Shown: positions 34,041 through 43,247, counted from the first letter of the stretch. The stretch is DNA of 64,000 bases from an uncultured Erythrobacter sp. (GCF_947492365.1 NZ_CANLMB010000001.1:744001-808000); one strand, 5' to 3'. The notes: generated by a model not told the origin, from the letters alone. Program-made: numbers and translations.

Positions 34041-35291
34041 TTACTCCGGGATCGGTTGGTGGTCGGTGATGGTGATGCCATAACCTTCGAGTGCGACAAG
34101 ATCAGGGCGCGAATTGGTCAGCAGCACCATTTCCTGAACGCCTAGATCGGCAAGGATCTGTGAGCCGATGCCGATATTGCGGTTGGCTTCTTCCTGAGAC
34201 CAATTGCCGCTGGAACCAACGCGCTGGGTCAGGATGACAATCACACCAGACCCATGATCGCCAATCGCCGACATGGCGCGTTGCAAGGTGCGCTTGCGCG
34301 GGCCGGGCGCGCCCAGAACATCGTCAAAAACAGAGATCGGGTGAACGCGGGCGAGGGTGGGCTCGTCGGGAGAGACATGCCCCTTTTGCAGGACATAGGC
34401 TTCGCTGTCGGCGACGATGTTGCGGTATGTGATCATGCGCCACTGGCCGCCATAATCGCTTTCAAAGCTGCGTTCGTCGATCCGTTCGACCAGATGATCG
34501 TTGCGCATGCGGTAGGCGATGAGGTCGCGGATTGTTCCGATCTTGAGGTCGTGCTTGCGCGCGAAAGCCACCAGATCGTCCAGCCGCGCCATCGTGCCGT
34601 CTTCGTTCATGATCTCGCAGATCACGCCCGAGGGGTTGAGGCCTGCAAGCCGCGAGATATCGACCGCTGCCTCGGTGTGGCCCGCGCGGACCAGTGTTCC
34701 GCCATCGCGAGCGGTGAGCGGAAAGACATGGCCCGGCGTCACAATATCGTCGGGGCCCTTGGTCGCGTCGATGGCGACAGAGACGGTGCGCGCGCGGTCG
34801 GCGGCGGAGATGCCGGTGGTCACGCCTTCCTTCGCCTCGATCGAAATCGTGAAGGCGGTCTGCATCGATTCCTTGTTGTTACGGCTCATCGGTTCAAGGC
34901 CGAGTTCGTCCACGCGTGCCTTGTCGAGCGCGAGGCAGATCAGCCCGCGACCGTGAGTGGCCATGAAGTTAATCGCAGCAGGGGTCGCCATCTGCGCGGG
35001 GATGATGAGGTCGCCTTCATTCTCGCGGTCCTCGTCATCGACCAGGATATACATGCGGCCATTGCGCGCTTCGTCGATGATCTCCTCGATCCCGACCAGC
35101 ACGGGGCGCTCATCATTGGCATCGAGGAAACTTTCGAGCTTCGCCAAAGTCTCGGCAGTAGGGTTCCAGTCGGGCTCGGCCGCGTCGCGCAAAGTGTTGG
35201 CATGCAGACCGGCAGCGCGGGCAAGCCCGGCCTTGGTCATCTCTCCGCTTTCAACAAGATCGCGGACGCGTGTGATCGTGGATGTGCTCAT
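34041..35291 (-). CDS. ribB: 3,4-dihydroxy-2-butanone 4-phosphate synthase with N-terminal HTH and degenerate RibA-like domain
   Basis: Makes the four-carbon unit of riboflavin from ribulose 5-phosphate. In the 416-residue protein, residues about 1-58 look like an XRE-type helix-turn-helix ([20 protein letters not shown]). About 68-265 is Rib[17 protein letters not shown], then [17 protein letters not shown] and the R-A-G-H-T-E-A motif. About 275-416 is homologous to GTP cyclohydrolase II but reads [13 protein letters not shown] where RibA has its zinc cysteines, so cyclohydrolase activity is unlikely (RibBX-type). A separate ribA is expected elsewhere. ribH follows. A palindrome lies 12-29 bp upstream. 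Confidence 0.93.
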   Translation of the reverse strand: MSTSTITRVRDLVESGEMTKAGLARAAGLHANTLRDAAEPDWNPTAETLAKLESFLDANDERPVLVGIEEIIDEARNGRMYILVDDEDRENEGDLIIPAQMATPAAINFMATHGRGLICLALDKARVDELGLEPMSRNNKESMQTAFTISIEAKEGVTTGISAADRARTVSVAIDATKGPDDIVTPGHVFPLTARDGGTLVRAGHTEAAVDISRLAGLNPSGVICEIMNEDGTMARLDDLVAFARKHDLKIGTIRDLIAYRMRNDHLVERIDERSFESDYGGQWRMITYRNIVADSEAYVLQKGHVSPDEPTLARVHPISVFDDVLGAPGPRKRTLQRAMSAIGDHGSGVIVILTQRVGSSGNWSQEEANRNIGIGSQILADLGVQEMVLLTNSRPDLVALEGYGITITDHQPIPE

Positions 35292-35302
35292 ACGCGGTTC
35301 GT

Positions 35303-35353
35303 ATCACACCACAATGTGATCGCAAGCTATCAGAAGTGTTATTGTCGTGTGAT
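35303..35353. promoter_or_regulatory. Candidate operator upstream of ribB
   Basis: Perfect inverted repeat ATCACA-N6-TGTGAT at 35303-35320, plus a further TGTGAT at 35348-35353. The orientation (TCACA outside-in) is opposite to a CRP site. Location just before the ribB start suggests it controls ribB-ribH, possibly through the HTH of RibB itself; that link is inference. No FMN riboswitch is visible. Confidence 0.45.
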
Positions 35354-35383
35354 TGGGGAATGCTTGGACGGAGGAGTGGAAGG

Positions 35384-35431
35384 AATGGTGGACGCACTAG
35401 GGTTCGAACCTAGGACCCGCTGATTAAGAGT
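35384..35431. repeat. Left attachment repeat (attL), tRNA-Lys 3' fragment
   Basis: 48 bp identical to 52908-52955. It contains the 3' 46 nt of tRNA-Lys from the anticodon loop through CCA, in the minus orientation, and is not a functional tRNA by itself. Confidence 0.95.
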
Positions 35432-35748
35432 ACTGCTTAAGCTCTTGTTAAATCGCTGCAAATTTCCTCACTTCGTTCAAAAATCATACGGTTGGGGTCT
35501 GCAGATCGTTGCAGGCTCTTTCAGGTCCTAGCAGACAAGTTCAGGCGTCTGCGACCCTAGTGGGACCCAGCACGAGACACGCATCTTATTGAAGCTCAAA
35601 TTTCTAGAAAATGTCGCGCGGCACTTGGTGTGGCGTGTGGGGTAGGGCGCCCAACCAAAGGACCGGCGGGTCGACGTGCGCATCATATCGACTGGGGTCA
35701 TCCGTGTCAGGAAGTTTCCTAGTTTTCAAGTGTCGAAGGCGGACCGCC
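35432..35748. other. Left island end: non-coding, with integrase arm-type repeats
   Basis: About 315 bp with no supported gene. It holds a 17-bp sequence, GACCCTAGTGGGACCCA (35553-35569), matched at 15 of 17 positions in the same orientation at 52847-52863 near the right end. Short repeats (GTCTGC, TTCAGG) cluster just inside the att repeat. These look like integrase arm or excisionase sites; that function is inferred. Confidence 0.55.
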
Positions 35749-37512
35749 TTATCGATGCAATATCTCTTCAACCTGTGCACCAATATGAGAAAACGCCGAA
35801 ATGACTCCATCGAACACGTGATCGAGGGCTTTGCCAAAGCCTTGGTTCACAGCGGCGATATCAAAACCCGCATTTTCGAGATGAGCCAGCGTCTCGCCTG
35901 CATCATGTGCATCGGAGATGCGCAGATCATTGTTGATGAAGAGCAGAGCTAGTGACGGGTTCCGCGTTGTAAGATCGTCCGGATCGCCTCCGGCACCGAA
36001 GGCATCAAGACTTTCTCCGTCTCGATTCAAACGTTCAAATACGTTCGTGAGGCCCTGCAAAAGCTTGAGGCTGCCCAGATCCTTGATTGACACTCGGGCA
36101 TGGCCAGCATGGACGAGAAGGTCTCGAAGGAATGCATTGGGTGTTTTCTGCCAGAGTTCATGAATACTTTTGCAACGCGACAGGAAAGCTTGCTCTGTCA
36201 TGTCGAGCGAAGCGACTTGCGCCAATCGCACTAGCTGCGGGTAATGAAGCCAACCGTTTGCATTTATCTCAGCGCGGGAAATACCGACGATCTCGTCAGC
36301 TCCCCGATCATCCCCGAAGTGTTGCCCAACTACCGAAAGAACATCTCCGAACCTGAGCAACTCAGCCACAAACCTACCCGTTTTCGAAGCAATGTGCTCT
36401 TCGGCTTGATCAAATTCAGCAACCTTCGCTGGTGTCAGCACATGCGCATGGGCATGAAGAATTTCTCGGTCCGGTTTGGGCTTATACAACTCGCGCATCG
36501 GCAGGCGGATCATGTTTCGACCAACTCGAATGCAATCTGTGAAACTCCACTGTCCTAGATAAGAAGGGTTACAATACCATGCCTGCTCAACCCGCGTGGG
36601 AACGGTGTTGAAGAAACCGCTTTGTTCGTAGCGTTCCAGAAATCGATCATCGAGATAGACAGGCGTCATCGCAGTAAGTGCGTTCGCCCTTGCATGAGTC
36701 ATTGGGCCTTCAATACCGGGCCAATTTAATCCTTCAGCGGACGGTTCGGGGCAAAGCTCCGGCGCGATGGCATGCACGATTGCCCAGAGTTGAATAAGGA
36801 GCCCGCCGTCATGCTCGCGGATGTCGAGGTCATACCAGCCACCTTTCGGCCTTAGCACCTCGTGTGCTTTGCCATTCATCAGGCCTCGAATTTCAGCATG
36901 ATCCGGCAGCAAAGCTTGATAGTAGATCAATCGAGCACCGTGGTTGCCCCGCATCCAGAGATATCGGCGCAGGTACTCATTCGACATCGTCCAGTTTACG
37001 TTGCGTTTTGACGTGTAATAATACTCCGTGGAGGTTTCCCCCTCAGAGACGCCAAACTCAGGCAATGATAGATCGTCGTAAATCAGTTTCTGTTGCTCAC
37101 CGCCAAGCACACGCGGCGTTAGACCAAGGGCGATCCAAACCTTTTCTGCGAGTTGATATCCGTAGAAGGAGCTATTCCCTTGCGAAGCGACAATGTAATC
37201 GAGACCTGAAATGGATGGAGAAAATTCCTTTATTTCGCCAAGCTCCCTCACATCAGGTTGCGAGAAATACACAACGCCGTGACCTGATTCATCATATTTC
37301 GAGATGTCGCCAGGTCCATCATCTGGAGCGAGCGCCATGATCATGTAAACGTGTTCGCGATTGGCTCCATATGGATCGAACTCAATTCGCGTCGTCACAT
37401 CAACTCGAAGATTTCTGTCTAGTCCTACAGGTTCCAGAAGGGCCACCAAGCGCGGAGGCAAGAACTCTACTTGTATTGGGAATTCATCAAGATAATCGAT
37501 CATCGCGGGCAC
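35749..37512 (-). CDS. Large unknown protein paired with an AlbA_2 protein
   Basis: 587 residues from GTG 37512 (or 584 from ATG 37503). No known domain recognised. It is soluble and mixed alpha/beta. Notable stretches are YWY-type aromatic clusters near 165-200, a D-rich region, and a C-terminal part with LALLFINNDLRISDAHDAGE and KALDHVFDGV that looks helical. It starts 12 bp after the AlbA_2-type gene, so the two form an operon at the left end of the island. Cargo location and pairing suggest a defence role, but nothing in the sequence proves it. Confidence 0.8.
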   Translation of the reverse strand: MPAMIDYLDEFPIQVEFLPPRLVALLEPVGLDRNLRVDVTTRIEFDPYGANREHVYMIMALAPDDGPGDISKYDESGHGVVYFSQPDVRELGEIKEFSPSISGLDYIVASQGNSSFYGYQLAEKVWIALGLTPRVLGGEQQKLIYDDLSLPEFGVSEGETSTEYYYTSKRNVNWTMSNEYLRRYLWMRGNHGARLIYYQALLPDHAEIRGLMNGKAHEVLRPKGGWYDLDIREHDGGLLIQLWAIVHAIAPELCPEPSAEGLNWPGIEGPMTHARANALTAMTPVYLDDRFLERYEQSGFFNTVPTRVEQAWYCNPSYLGQWSFTDCIRVGRNMIRLPMRELYKPKPDREILHAHAHVLTPAKVAEFDQAEEHIASKTGRFVAELLRFGDVLSVVGQHFGDDRGADEIVGISRAEINANGWLHYPQLVRLAQVASLDMTEQAFLSRCKSIHELWQKTPNAFLRDLLVHAGHARVSIKDLGSLKLLQGLTNVFERLNRDGESLDAFGAGGDPDDLTTRNPSLALLFINNDLRISDAHDAGETLAHLENAGFDIAAVNQGFGKALDHVFDGVISAFSHIGAQVEEILHR

Positions 37513-37524
37513 ACTTCGTCATGA

Positions 37525-38667
37525 CTAAGTATTGAAGGGGTTTTCAGGCCGCCGAATTCCGAAGGCCAGCCAGAAAGATCTTAGTAGGGGAATGAGGGCA
37601 GCGCGATTCATCATTTCAACACGTAGCGAAGGCAGTGTGACCTGATCACGCCATGCCGGATCAGACCAATATTCATTGTTCACGACGAGGTGATAGTTTC
37701 GAATGCCCGTAAGGCTGGCGTGGACCGTCCACGGGCCTTCTATGCCGAAAGGTTGGAGCCTTGCGACGCCCGATATCGCGGCGTCCAAAACACCATCTTC
37801 GAACCGTTTGGGCCAAACAATAGGCGCTTCAACTTTCCGGAGTTCATGGACGACACGTCCGATCGTCCAGACAACGTCGATTCTGCCTTGGCGATATGTG
37901 ATTGCATAGGAGCGGACAGCCCCGCTTTCGCTTGGGTTGGTGTGAAGCAAGACACCTTCAATCATCTCCACGGAATCCATGTAACCGGACGGCTTAATTG
38001 GTGCGAGCGCATTTTCGGGTTTAATGTCGAGATCACGTCTTTCGCGAAAGTAGGTCATAGGCACTAGCGATACGATTGCTTTCGGATCATCGCCGAGCCC
38101 GACTGGCAGATCGCCCCGGACGGCGGCTTCAACCGCTTGCAGGTGTAGGGAGTGGATGCGATTGGGAAGGGCCTCGCCAGCTACGAAAGCCTCGCGCAAT
38201 TCGTGCGTGTCCATCTCATATTTGGCATTCGATCTCCGGCTGAAAAAGCGGCTCCAGTTGCCGAAGATAATCCGATGAGGCCCTACTGGGCTTGGCGGCA
38301 CGCGGATAAGCAATACCCCTCGGCCCTCAGCGTAAGCGATCCATCGAAAATGGAGGCCTGGAATACGAGGCTCTACACCACTTTGGATGATGTCCTCCCA
38401 CCGCCGAAGCTCGGCGTCCGGATCGTCAATTGATAACTCGGCTATCGCGGTTGGTATGCCCCTAGGGGCATCGATTCCGTATAGGAGGTCACCGCCCTGC
38501 GAGTTGGCAAATGACGTGACGTCTGCGAGAAACTCTCGCTTGCTATCCTTGTCCTTCGGGTTGGGCAGATCCCTCTTATATTCGAGTGTCCGGTTTTCAG
38601 CGACACCGTTTGCTATCAGCCGATCAAGCGTGTCCGTGCCGATCGCCTCAAGTGGTTCAGAGATCAT
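37525..38667 (-). CDS. AlbA_2 / Schlafen-type putative DNA- or ATP-binding protein
   Basis: 380 residues. The N-terminal domain (about 12-160) matches AlbA_2 (PF04326): ENRTLEYKRDLPNPKDKDSK, REFLADVTSFANSQGGDLLYGI, and later LIRVPPSPVGPHR with a basic R-F-F-S-R-R-S. This domain occurs in regulators and in Schlafen-like nucleases and anti-phage proteins. The C-terminal 200 residues are unassigned. It is the first gene of a two-gene unit with the 587-residue protein, and divergent from the integrase. Confidence 0.85.
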   Translation of the reverse strand: MISEPLEAIGTDTLDRLIANGVAENRTLEYKRDLPNPKDKDSKREFLADVTSFANSQGGDLLYGIDAPRGIPTAIAELSIDDPDAELRRWEDIIQSGVEPRIPGLHFRWIAYAEGRGVLLIRVPPSPVGPHRIIFGNWSRFFSRRSNAKYEMDTHELREAFVAGEALPNRIHSLHLQAVEAAVRGDLPVGLGDDPKAIVSLVPMTYFRERRDLDIKPENALAPIKPSGYMDSVEMIEGVLLHTNPSESGAVRSYAITYRQGRIDVVWTIGRVVHELRKVEAPIVWPKRFEDGVLDAAISGVARLQPFGIEGPWTVHASLTGIRNYHLVVNNEYWSDPAWRDQVTLPSLRVEMMNRAALIPLLRSFWLAFGIRRPENPFNT

Positions 38668-38810
38668 GATTGCCTACTGCCTTGCTTAACTCGATTCCAG
38701 CATATCGTATCAGGCTGGAGTTTTCTGCTTTATACTGTTTGCAACCCAGGCTTTTCTTTGAGATTGCTTGAAAACTGTGATTATTGATGTGCCGTTGAAA
38801 GGAACGGCAC

Positions 38811-39953
38811 GTGCGCAAGGCGCTCACTGACAAGTCACTCAAGGCCCTAAAACCCAAGGCCAAGCGCTATGAGGTGCACGACCTTTTGTGCCCCGGTTTT
38901 AGTGCAAGGGTGAGCGTCCGTGGGAGAATCAGCTTCAGCGTCAAATACCGTTACGGTACAAAGCAAAAGCGGTTCTCATGCGGCATCTATCCTCGCGTTT
39001 CGTTAGCCAAAGCACGGGAGATCGCGTTGGAGGTCTTGCGGCAGGTCGATGAAGGGATCGATCCGGCACGTCGTCGTCGACAGATCGATCTCACGGTTGA
39101 GGCTGTAGTCGGCGACTTCGTCAAGATCTATGCCTGTCCGAATAACAGGAGCTGGAAGGAAGCCCAGCGTGTTTTGAACCGAGAACTTGTAAGCGTTCAT
39201 GGGCAGCGCGACATCCGCAAGATCTCACGCGAAGACGTTCTCGAAATCATGGACGCTGCATCAGCACGTGGCGCGCTCTATCAGTCGAACCGCATTCTCG
39301 CGCATATTCGTAAGTTGTTTAACTGGTGCATCGAACGCGGGATAGTTGAGACGAACCCAACCAACGGTATCCGCAAACAGCATAGGGAGGTCGCGCGCAG
39401 CCGCGTTCTGGACGAGCAGGAAATCACGAGCCTGCTCAATGCCTGCGCTCAGGATGGTTATCCGTACAAGCAATATGTGCCGCTGCTTCTTGCGACGGCC
39501 CAGCGACGCGGTGAGCTAGCCAATATGCGCTGGTCCGAACTGGATCTCGAGAATCGCACTTGGACTATTCCTGCCGAGCGATCGAAGAACGGAAAACCGC
39601 ATGTCGTGCCGCTTAGCGATTATGCGATGAAGCTGCTCGATGAGGTACCGCAGTTCGTGGATTGCGATCTCGTATTCACGACTACCCGAGTGTCGCCGAT
39701 AAGCAGTTTCAGCAAGGCGCTTCGCCGCCTTCAGGCGGTCTCTGGAACATCAGATTGGCATATGCATGACCTGCGCCGTACAGCCACTTCGGGCATGGCC
39801 AGTTTGGGCGTCGATCCTCATGTTGCTGACAAAATTCTCAACCATATGAGCGGAATCATTTCGGGGGTAGCGCTGGTGTATAATCGGCATAATTACAAGG
39901 ACGAGAAGCGCGAAGCGCTAGAGAAATGGGGGCAGTATCTTGCAAGACTCTGA
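38811..39953 (+). CDS. Tyrosine recombinase / P4-type integrase
   Basis: Catalyses island integration at tRNA-Lys. The 380-residue protein starts at GTG 38811 behind AAGGA. It has an N-terminal DUF4102-like arm-binding domain (SFSVKYRYGTKQKRFSCGIY), a core-binding SAM-like domain, and a catalytic domain. The catalytic residues are Arg232 (ATAQRRGEL), His319 and Arg322 (HDLRRTATSGM), a later His in LNHMSG, and nucleophile Tyr357 (VYNRHNY). All catalytic residues are present. The next gene overlaps it by 14 bp. Confidence 0.95.
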   Translation: MRKALTDKSLKALKPKAKRYEVHDLLCPGFSARVSVRGRISFSVKYRYGTKQKRFSCGIYPRVSLAKAREIALEVLRQVDEGIDPARRRRQIDLTVEAVVGDFVKIYACPNNRSWKEAQRVLNRELVSVHGQRDIRKISREDVLEIMDAASARGALYQSNRILAHIRKLFNWCIERGIVETNPTNGIRKQHREVARSRVLDEQEITSLLNACAQDGYPYKQYVPLLLATAQRRGELANMRWSELDLENRTWTIPAERSKNGKPHVVPLSDYAMKLLDEVPQFVDCDLVFTTTRVSPISSFSKALRRLQAVSGTSDWHMHDLRRTATSGMASLGVDPHVADKILNHMSGIISGVALVYNRHNYKDEKREALEKWGQYLARL

Positions 39954-40572
39954 TCGAATGTTCGACGCTCAATTCGAAAACGAGCTGCGAAAGAAAACAG
40001 GCCTCGAACCCCAGACTACTGCCAAGTTGGCGAGAGCATTCGAGCCGATTGGGAAGCGGTTTCACAAGGTCCTTGAGACCACCCCCACAAAATTCGAAGT
40101 TGGTCCGCGCTACATTACTCCTAAGAAGCACCTAGAGTGGCTGGAGGACAACGCGCGAGAACCACTCTCTAAGCTGGTTGGCGCTCTTGCGAAGCGCGAG
40201 AAGTTTTCCTCTCGACCCGATATTCTCGCTAGCGAGTTAACTGAAGCGGACTGGACCGAACTCACTCGTGTTCTCGGCAAACTTGACCTGTATTCGAACG
40301 AGCTTTCTGACTGCATTGAAGGCCGGAAGGCTGACAAATCAACCGTCAACGCGGAGTTGCGATTTGAGCTCATTTGTGAGCTGGCCGATGCTTGTGAGCT
40401 AGCTGGTGTCGAAGTGTCGCGTGATCACCATAGCAGCGGAGAAGATACAGCAACATCTGCCATCATTCTGAAAGCTGCTAGCGCAAGGATATGCGGGAAG
40501 CCATTTACCCTCGATCACCACTTGCGTGACTATCTGAAACTTCGTCCGGCAAAGAAACTTAGAAACGCCTGA
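39940..40572 (+). CDS. Hypothetical protein coupled to the integrase
   Basis: 210 residues from TTG 39940, inside the integrase 3' end. ATG 39958 gives a 204-residue version. It is a soluble, helical, charged protein with no recognised domain and ends in the basic RPAKKLRNA. Its location between integrase and the AlpA-like regulator suggests a role in the element's maintenance, not in cargo functions. Confidence 0.7.
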   Translation: MQDSDRMFDAQFENELRKKTGLEPQTTAKLARAFEPIGKRFHKVLETTPTKFEVGPRYITPKKHLEWLEDNAREPLSKLVGALAKREKFSSRPDILASELTEADWTELTRVLGKLDLYSNELSDCIEGRKADKSTVNAELRFELICELADACELAGVEVSRDHHSSGEDTATSAIILKAASARICGKPFTLDHHLRDYLKLRPAKKLRNA

Positions 40573-40676
40573 TTTTTTGCCAGAGCAAGTGTTGGCGCCC
40601 GGAAGCAGATGGCGTCATTTAGGACCACGAAGGTCCGGACCTTCATCAATTCAGACTGATGAAGGAAACCTTGAAA

Positions 40677-40901
40677 ATGACAGATCAATCAAATGACGGC
40701 GGTGTGCGCCGCCGGTTCTACACGCGCGAACACCTGCGCAGATTAGGTGTTACGCAAAGTGCAAGCACACTCTTGCGGTTAGAGGCTGCTGGGCGCTGGC
40801 CCAAGCGGATTCGAATTGGCGACCATTCGGTCGCATGGATCAAAGAAGAGGTTGACGCTCATCTCGATGCGCTTGCCGCTGAGCGGGAGGCTGGTCGATG
40901 A
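40677..40901 (+). CDS. AlpA-family / excisionase-like helix-turn-helix protein
   Basis: 74 residues from ATG 40677, preceded by AAGGA; ATG 40659 would add six residues. The MerR/AlpA-like wing-helix pattern is clear: YTREHLRRLGVTQSASTLLR, then RWPKRIRIGDHSVAWIKEEVD. Such proteins activate integrase or act as excisionase in P4-like elements. It overlaps the next small gene by 4 bp. Confidence 0.85.
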   Translation: MTDQSNDGGVRRRFYTREHLRRLGVTQSASTLLRLEAAGRWPKRIRIGDHSVAWIKEEVDAHLDALAAEREAGR

Positions 40902-41071
40902 ACCATTTTGTGATGCGCGAATATCGCGATCCTCAAACGGGTATCAGCATTACCCGAGTTTTTGCGTTCGAGGCCGAGACACAGGAAGAATATCAAGCGA
41001 CACTGGAAGAGATCAATCGAATGCCGCCGCCTGATGTTCCCGACGGATTGGGTGGGGAGGATATCCAATGA
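40898..41071 (+). CDS. 57-residue protein between the AlpA and primase genes
   Basis: A small gene bounded by ATGA overlaps on both sides: ATG 40898 in the AlpA stop, TGA 41069-41071 in the primase ATG. The product (MNHFVMREYRDPQTGISITR ... ending GGEDIQ) is soluble and acidic, with a predicted helix (EEYQATLEEINRM). No family recognised. Double coupling strongly supports that it is translated. Confidence 0.7.
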   Translation: MNHFVMREYRDPQTGISITRVFAFEAETQEEYQATLEEINRMPPPDVPDGLGGEDIQ

Positions 41072-42831
41072 GCAAATCCACCACCATTCGCGTTCGTTTC
41101 GATCAATCTGCGTCGGTGTTTGGCATGATGCAGTGGTTTGCAGGGCAGGGCATTCCTGTCCTGCCGATCCACGGTATCGTCAATGGCTCCTGCACATGCG
41201 GGCGCAAAAACTGCGAAAGTCCGGGCAAGCATCCCATTAGCGCGCTTGTGCCGAACGGCGTGAAAGGAGCGACAACAAAGCTCAAAACCATCCGCAAATG
41301 GCATCGCGAATATCCGGATATGAACTATGCGGTTGCTACTGAGGGCCTGGTGGTCATCGATTGCGACAGCAGGGAGGCGATAGCCTCGTTCAGGTCTCGC
41401 TACCGGCCACCGCGAACACTTACCGTGAAGACAGCGCGAGGCCTCCATTTCTACTTTGATGGCGAAATGCCTTCGCGCAACGGTGCTCAGCACAAGCTCG
41501 ATGTGAAGAGCGGGAAGGGGGCTTATGTTGTCGGCCCTGGATCACGTCATGTGAACGGTGCGATCTATGCAGTTTGGGAGGATCGCCCGATTGCTGCGCT
41601 TCCCGTTAACATCGCTTCGATCACAAAGAGAGTTCGCGAGCACGAGGAAGAAACCGGCGGTGCCCCCATTCCTAAGGGCATGCGCAACAGCACACTGACC
41701 CAGTTTGCGGGTTACCTTCATTCGAAGGGCGTGCCACAGCAAGCTGCTCTGGCGGCGTTGAAAACACTCAATCAGGATATGTCTGATGAGCCTTTACCTG
41801 ATCGCGAGGTGCGAAAAATAACGCGCAGTGTGTCGCGCTATCCGGCCAAGGCATTCCCTCAGATGATTCCATTCTCGGAGATACCTGAGGAGCAGCTGGA
41901 ATTCCTATGGTACCCCTACATCTGTCTCGGTACGCTGGGACTTCTCGATGGTGATCCAGGCGATGGCAAGAGCCAGTTCACCGCATGGCTCTGCTCACGC
42001 GTGAGCCGGGGTCAGACCCTGCCCAACGGCGAGAAGATCAAGCCTTCAAATTGCTTCTTGCTCAATTTCGAAGACTTGAAGGGCGCAGTGATAAAGCCGC
42101 GATTGATAGCGAACGGAGCAGACCTGTCTCGCGTGTTTATCCAGACTGTCGCGTTCGATCTCTCGAAGGAAATGACGGATTGGTTGGACGGCGAAATCGC
42201 CGAGAAGCAAGTGCGCCTAGTGTTCATCGACCCGATCCAAGCAACGATGACAGGCGTTGACGGCAACAGCAACATTCAGGTTCGCGAGTTCATGTCTCGC
42301 CTCGGAGAAATTGCCGATAGGCGACGTTGCGCGATAATCTGCGTCCGCCATTTCGGTAAGGGTCCGCAAGAGCAGGCCATGAAAAAAGGGTTGGGGTCGA
42401 CCGACTTCGTTGGCATTTCACGCAACCAATTCGGTCTTGTCCGACGCAATGATGACGTGCGTGGGTTTATCCTACTTCACCTAAAAACCAACTTCGAGAA
42501 GGGCGATGCCATGCTATTCACGATGGGCGACGCGGATGGTCGGAAGGGCGAACAGCCGAAGATCGCTTTCGACAAATTCGCTGATATCGACGCTGATGAA
42601 TTCTTGTCAGCTGATCCAACTTCACGCGGTCCACAGCAGGACGAACGGCAGGTAGCCAAAGACTATCTACTGGAAGAGCTCGCCGATGGGCGAAAAGAGG
42701 TCGGACCGTTGAAACGCAATGCCGAGGCAAGGGCTATCAGTGCGTCAACCTTGGATCGGGCGCGCAAGGAACTCGAAATCACCCCTCAACGTGAAGGCAA
42801 GAAATGGTTCTGGGAATTGCCGCCTGAATGA
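41068..42831 (+). CDS. Primase-polymerase with RepA-type AAA ATPase domain
   Basis: Replication initiator or primase of the element, 587 residues. The N-terminal prim-pol domain (PF09250-like, about 18-190) has catalytic D98-C-D100 in LVVIDCDSRE, His127 in TARGLHFYF and a Cys pair (C-T-C-G ... C) that may bind zinc. The C-terminal AAA_25/RepA-like ATPase (about 280-500) has Walker A DGDPGDGKSQF and Walker B VRLVFIDPIQ, then the sensor-like VRHFGKG. It is the last gene of the int-AlpA-primase series and is followed by iteron-like repeats. Confidence 0.9.
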   Translation: MSKSTTIRVRFDQSASVFGMMQWFAGQGIPVLPIHGIVNGSCTCGRKNCESPGKHPISALVPNGVKGATTKLKTIRKWHREYPDMNYAVATEGLVVIDCDSREAIASFRSRYRPPRTLTVKTARGLHFYFDGEMPSRNGAQHKLDVKSGKGAYVVGPGSRHVNGAIYAVWEDRPIAALPVNIASITKRVREHEEETGGAPIPKGMRNSTLTQFAGYLHSKGVPQQAALAALKTLNQDMSDEPLPDREVRKITRSVSRYPAKAFPQMIPFSEIPEEQLEFLWYPYICLGTLGLLDGDPGDGKSQFTAWLCSRVSRGQTLPNGEKIKPSNCFLLNFEDLKGAVIKPRLIANGADLSRVFIQTVAFDLSKEMTDWLDGEIAEKQVRLVFIDPIQATMTGVDGNSNIQVREFMSRLGEIADRRRCAIICVRHFGKGPQEQAMKKGLGSTDFVGISRNQFGLVRRNDDVRGFILLHLKTNFEKGDAMLFTMGDADGRKGEQPKIAFDKFADIDADEFLSADPTSRGPQQDERQVAKDYLLEELADGRKEVGPLKRNAEARAISASTLDRARKELEITPQREGKKWFWELPPE

Positions 42832-42836
42832 CCAGC

Positions 42837-42945
42837 TTTTCACCTTTTCAAGTTTTCAACGCCGGGTGGGGGGAGGTTGTGCAATCACATCCTTCCTCCT
42901 CAATCACCAATGATTGCCGGTGTTGAAAACCTGAAAACATGAATT
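42837..42945. repeat. Iteron-like repeats forming an inverted repeat, candidate replication origin
   Basis: Three tandem 8-mers of the type TTTTCAnn (42837-42860) are mirrored 51 bp away (42922-42945). The larger arms, 42845-42865 and 42917-42937, match inversely at 19 of 21 positions. Placed directly after the primase/helicase gene in a convergent intergenic space. The arrangement suggests an origin; a terminator is the alternative. Confidence 0.5.
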
Positions 42946-42980
42946 TCTAATGGGAATCCGATTTGTTGGCCCGGCGTCCT

Positions 42981-43247
42981 TCATTCGGCCAAGGTTGTCA
43001 GCGCCTTCCGCGCTTCTTCAAGGGCGTTAGACCCAACTGTCCATTGCCATGGCTGACGCGGCACATGAGCTTCGGCCAAGGCTGGGAACTCATCCTTCTT
43101 GCTGACCGCAAGCCGCAGCAGCATTCGCGCTTCACGCGGCTTCATCTTCATTTGCTCGCACAGATCGGCAAGCGTGATGGTTTTAGCTTTGTTGGTCGCC
43201 TTCCGGCTGCGAGAGGCAGCACCTGAGTTGATCGTCGTTTTCGTCAT
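42981..43247 (-). CDS. Hypothetical 88-residue protein
   Basis: 88 residues from ATG 43247, which has CAGGAG about 6 nt upstream. The N-terminus is basic and disordered (SGAASRSRKATNKAKT). A helix-turn-helix-like region follows, TLADLCEQMKMKPREARMLL then RLAV, suggesting a DNA-binding regulator. The last part (WQWTVGSNALEEARKALTTL) is helical. Convergent with the primase gene. Confidence 0.65.
   Translation of the reverse strand: MTKTTINSGAASRSRKATNKAKTITLADLCEQMKMKPREARMLLRLAVSKKDEFPALAEAHVPRQPWQWTVGSNALEEARKALTTLAE

Noticed and set aside
35303-35320. CRP-type site upstream of ribB
   Set aside because: The half-sites face outwards (TCACA-N-TGTGA), opposite to the CRP consensus.
35292-35383. 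FMN riboswitch upstream of ribB
   Set aside because: The leader is too short and lacks the conserved FMN-aptamer helices.
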